From contig NC_090774.1 in NCBI RefSeq assembly GCF_001761485.1, positions 186,001 to 250,000 of the forward strand: 64,000 nt of DNA. The letters run 5' to 3'. The notes below the pieces were generated by a model. It was not told where the DNA came from. It made no database searches and was given only the letters and a program-made list of their open reading frames with translations. Both the position numbers and the translations under genes were made by a program. This document shows positions 60,899 to 64,000 of the stretch, piece after piece (position 1 is the stretch's first letter; the number at the start of each line of letters is the position of its first letter). Origin of the DNA: Yarrowia lipolytica. Its lineage: Eukaryota > Ascomycota > Dipodascomycetes > Dipodascales.

Positions 60899-61279
60899 AT
60901 GCTTCCCGAGCACGGCTTTGAGCACGACCAGCCCACCAACCCCCTTCACTCCAACGATGTGTACCCCCAAAAGTCGGGTGCTGTGCCTCTGTGGTTCCTG
61001 TCTCCTAAGGAAGAGAACGAGGTTCGGGAGGAGACCCGAAGACTAGCACGAATTGCATGCGCCGATGTGCTCAAGGTCTTTAGCGATTGCACAAAGGGCA
61101 GAACCGTGTCCATGCTGTGGGCCTGTCGAATCGAAAAGGCCAACATGATGGAGTGTATGGCTTCACACTCCACCATGGAGGACTTTGACAGGGCTCGAGA
61201 TGAGTTCGTTCAAAAGAAAGCTGACGCTATGGCTGAGAACAAGGAACGTCTGGCGCGGGAACGAACCAAGTCTAACTAG
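60899..61279 (+). CDS. CMC1: Mitochondrial twin CX9C protein Cmc1
   Basis: A 126-residue protein with a twin CX9C motif: C54-x9-C64 and C76-x9-C86. The segment VPLWFLSPKEENEVREE at about 29-45 aligns with the LPIWVLSPREEQ text of yeast Cmc1. Cmc1 lies in the intermembrane space, is oxidised by the Mia40/Erv1 relay, and helps assemble cytochrome c oxidase (Cox1 maturation, copper). The C terminus is a charged helix (DRARDEFVQKKADAMAENKERLARER). The N-terminal leader MLPEHGFEHDQPTNPLHS is a little longer than in S. cerevisiae. The ATG follows a CA/T-rich leader. Confidence 0.9.
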   Translation: MLPEHGFEHDQPTNPLHSNDVYPQKSGAVPLWFLSPKEENEVREETRRLARIACADVLKVFSDCTKGRTVSMLWACRIEKANMMECMASHSTMEDFDRARDEFVQKKADAMAENKERLARERTKSN

Positions 61280-62172
61280 GGTGAGACACCAGCTCACAGA
61301 AAGCTGCAGAAACCCCACTTTACCGAGCCACAGTAGCCCTGCTTCTACACGACCAACCGACCTATCTCCACTATTGTTGCCTACTTGTAGATATATGACC
61401 GACAGGCACTCTTTTTTTTGACGGCACGACTTGGTCCACTGACCAGCTTTAACTCCATGGGCACGTCTCTCATTTCATTTGTACATAGCAATATATTCCC
61501 CAGAGCATAAATCAGATGGTTGTAAGCATATTACGATTGCGTCAAAACCCCAAGAGATAGTGTGGTGCCGAATCTAAACGTCTCATCTCTGAATCTGTGA
61601 ATGCCATATCTCGACCAATTGTCAAGGCTTGGGCGACATACAGAGACTCTACAGAGAGCATTAGATATAGTGTTCAATCTCACACCGTATTAAATCCATC
61701 TCCTTTCTGTTCTTCGAGAACAATCTCAACTTTTCGTTTCATATTCATGGTTGCCTTTTTGCATATGGTATTTCTTTCTCATCCATGATTGCTATTGCGT
61801 CCCAAACTCTGGGCCATTGTTACGTCATCTGATCTGCATATCTACAGCTTTGGTCCATGCATGTGGTACATTGGGAAAACCTCCGAATATCGCTCAGCGG
61901 TCTAGCACTGACAATTGATTAGGAAATCATCCAAATATTTTTTCAATCTACAATTCAGAGCCTCAGAATTGTTCTGTAGAAATCACGAAGCGGTTGACTC
62001 AAACAAGAAGCTATGGCAGCCTCCATAGCAGCACTCACATTTACCTTGCTATGCGTTACCTTGGACACCTCTAACTCAATTTTTGGCTTGCTACAACTCC
62101 ACCTGCTCTGTGTGTATATAAAGGCCATTGAAGTCGCTATGGACGTCCTCATACAAACTACTACTATTCACA
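61280..62172. promoter_or_regulatory. Promoter region of the repeat-protein gene; TATA at 62115-62122
   Basis: TATATAAA lies about 55 bp upstream of the ATG, a strong TATA promoter of the type seen in inducible yeast genes. The rest of the 0.9 kb shows no coding region. Confidence 0.6.
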
Positions 62173-64000
62173 ATGCCCAACATTATTGATAAAGCAAAGG
62201 AGGTTTTCTCCTCTTCAAAGAACGATGCTACCACTGAAGCTGACAAGGCCGAGAACCTGCCTTCTAAGGCTGGACAGGAGGTCAAGTCGCAAGGCCAGAC
62301 CGAGCTGAAGAACGCAGAGGGTAAGGTTACCGACGCCGCTGGCACCAAGGGCAAGCTTGCCCAGGCTGCTGGCCCTGGCGGTGCCAAGAACCTTGGTGAG
62401 GGCGAGCTGAAGAACCTCGAGGGTCAGATTCCTGGCCAGGCTGGTCAGTACGTCGGTGGAGGAAAGGGCGGTGAGGCTGCTGGAATTGCTGCCGGTGCCG
62501 CTGGAGTTGGTGGAGCTGGTGCTGCTGGCTCTGCCGGCCATGGCTCTCAGACTGGTACCACCGGTACCACTGGTCAGACTGGATACGGCTCTCAGACCGG
62601 TACCACCGGTACCACTGGTACCACTGGACAGACAGGATACGGATCTCAGACTGGCTCTACTGGCACTACTGGCCAGTCCGGTTATGGCTCTCAGACTGGT
62701 GCCACTGGCACTACCGGCCAGACTGGCTACGGCTCTTCTGGTGCTGCAGGTTCTACCGGCCAGCCCGGTTACAGCTCCACCGGCCAGGCTGAGTCCGCTT
62801 ACGGTTCTGCTGGCTCCCACGGTACCACTGGATCTAACACTACTGGCACTGGCTCTCACGTCCATGGTGCCACTCAGCCTGGTCAGGGTCAGTCTCTTGG
62901 CCAGGAGGTGAAGTCTCATGTTCCCGGTACTGCTGAGCACTCTGCCTCTCAAGGATCTCACAACGTCGGCTCTGGCACCGCTGGTGCTACTGGCGCGGGA
63001 GTTGGAGCTGGCACTGGATACGCTGCTGGTTCTGGCTCGCACGGTGCTTCTACTGGGCAGACCGGATACGGCTCTTCTGCAACTGGCACACACGGTGCTT
63101 CCACTGGAGCTGCTGGTACTAACACTGCTGGTGGCGCTCAGTACGACAACCCTGAGCAGGTCCTTAGCGGCCAGGGCACCCAGGGTACTCAGGGTTCCCA
63201 CACTAGCCACACTGGTCACCACGGCCACCACCACGGCCACCACGGTTCTGGTGCAGCCACTGGAGCTGCTACCGGAGCTGCTGCAGGTACTGGTGCTGGA
63301 TACGCAGGCCAGACAGGTTCTGCTGGTACGCACGGTGCTTCTTCCACTGGCCAGACTGGTTACGGATCTTCTTCCACCGGCCAGACCGGCTCCACTGGCG
63401 CACGTGGCACCCATGAGTCTCTCGGCGAGAAGGCCTACGATGCCAAGACTGATGCTAAGTCCCACATCCCCGGCACTTCCGAGCACTCTGCCACTCACGG
63501 CCACTCTACCGGAACTCACGGCGCTTCTACTGGCTCCTCCGGTGTCCAGGGCCAGGGTATCTCTGGTACTCACGGTGCTTCCGGCTCTTTCGCTCCTACT
63601 CACACCAACCACAATGTGACCACTGGCCCCGAGGGTGTCGAGCACCACATTCACCACCACCACCACCACCTCGAGGGTGACGCTGCTGGTGCTGGTGTCG
63701 GTGCTGGTGCTGGTGCTGCCACTGGCTCTCACGGTACTCACGGTGCTTCCACAGGTGCTACTGGTGCCTCCAGCCAGCCCGGTTACTCCAAGGGCGATTC
63801 CACTCATAAGCACGGCTCTCACTCTCAGAGTGGTTACGATCATTCTTCTTCCAAGGATCAGTACCCTGCTCAGGGCAAGCAGTACTCTCACACCACTCAC
63901 GACGACACCCGAGGTCTTAACTCTTCGTCCTCTTCCGAGCCCGTTCAAGGAACTGGATACAAGAGCAGCTCTTCTGGACCTGCTGTTGGCGGTGGAAAGT
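62173..64000 (+). CDS. Gly/Thr/Ser/His-rich repeat protein, hydrophilin-like, cut by window edge
   Basis: The ATG at 62173 opens a frame that reaches the end of the window without a stop: 609 whole codons are visible. Residues 1-95 are a charged, helix-prone, Cys-free region (MPNIIDKAKEVFSSSKNDAT, EGKVTDAAGTKGKLAQAAG) reminiscent of LEA proteins. Then come imperfect repeats of GQTGYGSQTGTTGTT and THGAST type. Two related blocks, SLGQEVKSHVPGTAEHSAS and SLGEKAYDAKTDAKSHIPGT, are spaced about 180 residues apart. His clusters (HHHHHH near 490) are present. There is no signal peptide. Hydrophilins and LEA-like proteins protect against drying and stress, and some are conidium- or stationary-phase-specific; this role is inferred. 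A cell wall protein without a signal peptide is unlikely. Codon use is strongly biased, so the gene is probably highly expressed when induced. Confidence 0.8.
   Translation, partial: MPNIIDKAKEVFSSSKNDATTEADKAENLPSKAGQEVKSQGQTELKNAEGKVTDAAGTKGKLAQAAGPGGAKNLGEGELKNLEGQIPGQAGQYVGGGKGGEAAGIAAGAAGVGGAGAAGSAGHGSQTGTTGTTGQTGYGSQTGTTGTTGTTGQTGYGSQTGSTGTTGQSGYGSQTGATGTTGQTGYGSSGAAGSTGQPGYSSTGQAESAYGSAGSHGTTGSNTTGTGSHVHGATQPGQGQSLGQEVKSHVPGTAEHSASQGSHNVGSGTAGATGAGVGAGTGYAAGSGSHGASTGQTGYGSSATGTHGASTGAAGTNTAGGAQYDNPEQVLSGQGTQGTQGSHTSHTGHHGHHHGHHGSGAATGAATGAAAGTGAGYAGQTGSAGTHGASSTGQTGYGSSSTGQTGSTGARGTHESLGEKAYDAKTDAKSHIPGTSEHSATHGHSTGTHGASTGSSGVQGQGISGTHGASGSFAPTHTNHNVTTGPEGVEHHIHHHHHHLEGDAAGAGVGAGAGAATGSHGTHGASTGATGASSQPGYSKGDSTHKHGSHSQSGYDHSSSKDQYPAQGKQYSHTTHDDTRGLNSSSSSEPVQGTGYKSSSSGPAVGGGK

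Noticed and set aside
62215-63948. 577-codon open frame on the minus strand
   Set aside because: It runs exactly antisense to the repeat protein; the Gly/Thr/Ala codons of the repeat yield Ser/Thr/Val codons without stops. Low-complexity, no good start.
1-64000. Transposons, LTR elements, CRISPR, rDNA
   Set aside because: No terminal repeats, transposase, reverse transcriptase or integrase signatures, or spaced repeat arrays were seen; the tandem repeats found are short minisatellites.

Overview
The window reads as nuclear DNA of a budding yeast, almost certainly Yarrowia lipolytica or a very close relative. Evidence: single-exon genes with moderate GC and strong CGA/CTC/AAG codon preference, introns with the 5' site GTGAGT and a CTAAC branch point sitting only a few bases before the 3' AG, long gene-poor spacers sprinkled with TACTTGTA-like words, and a first gene that matches the Yarrowia sterol carrier protein SCP-2. 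I count 32 protein genes (one cut by the right edge), two tRNAs, a U3 snoRNA and one candidate structured RNA. Seven genes are spliced, and I give their exon coordinates because the open reading frames alone miss the true N termini.

Layout. 0-11 kb: SCP2, folliculin-like LST7, initiator tRNA-Met, G-protein beta subunit, an F-box gene, a SAC-type phosphoinositide phosphatase. 11-20.5 kb: U3 snoRNA, a Tos4/Plm2-like FHA protein, RPL37, an ATRIP/Ddc2-like checkpoint protein, EMG1. 20.5-32 kb: gene-poor, with long spacers around an acidic unknown protein, an orphan 145-residue protein, a second F-box gene and a 2-oxoglutarate dioxygenase. 32-62 kb: gene-dense, with a Zn2Cys6 regulator, UTP15, SLD2, ATP25, a Smr-domain protein, tRNA-His, KTI12, MTG1, HSK3, a 90-residue orphan, HAS1, PFA5, TFB3, CGI121, AIP1, a KTR/KRE2 mannosyltransferase, MRPL31, UTP11, a MoxR-like degenerate ATPase, SPC24 and CMC1. 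The right edge carries a long Gly/Thr-rich repeat protein that runs out of the window.

How the genes fit together: the dominant theme is ribosome production. U3 RNA lies in the same 46 kb as four small-subunit/nucleolar factors (EMG1, UTP15, HAS1, UTP11) and RPL37. Other themes are DNA replication and checkpoint (FHA protein, ATRIP-like, SLD2), the kinetochore (HSK3, SPC24), mitochondrial translation and assembly (ATP25, MTG1, MRPL31, CMC1) and tRNA modification (KTI12, CGI121). These are not operons; most are separate units. No transposon, virus-like element, rDNA or CRISPR was recognised. The least explained pieces are a strongly self-complementary segment near 54 kb, the degenerate MoxR-like protein, and the 3.8-kb empty promoter region before 24.2 kb.
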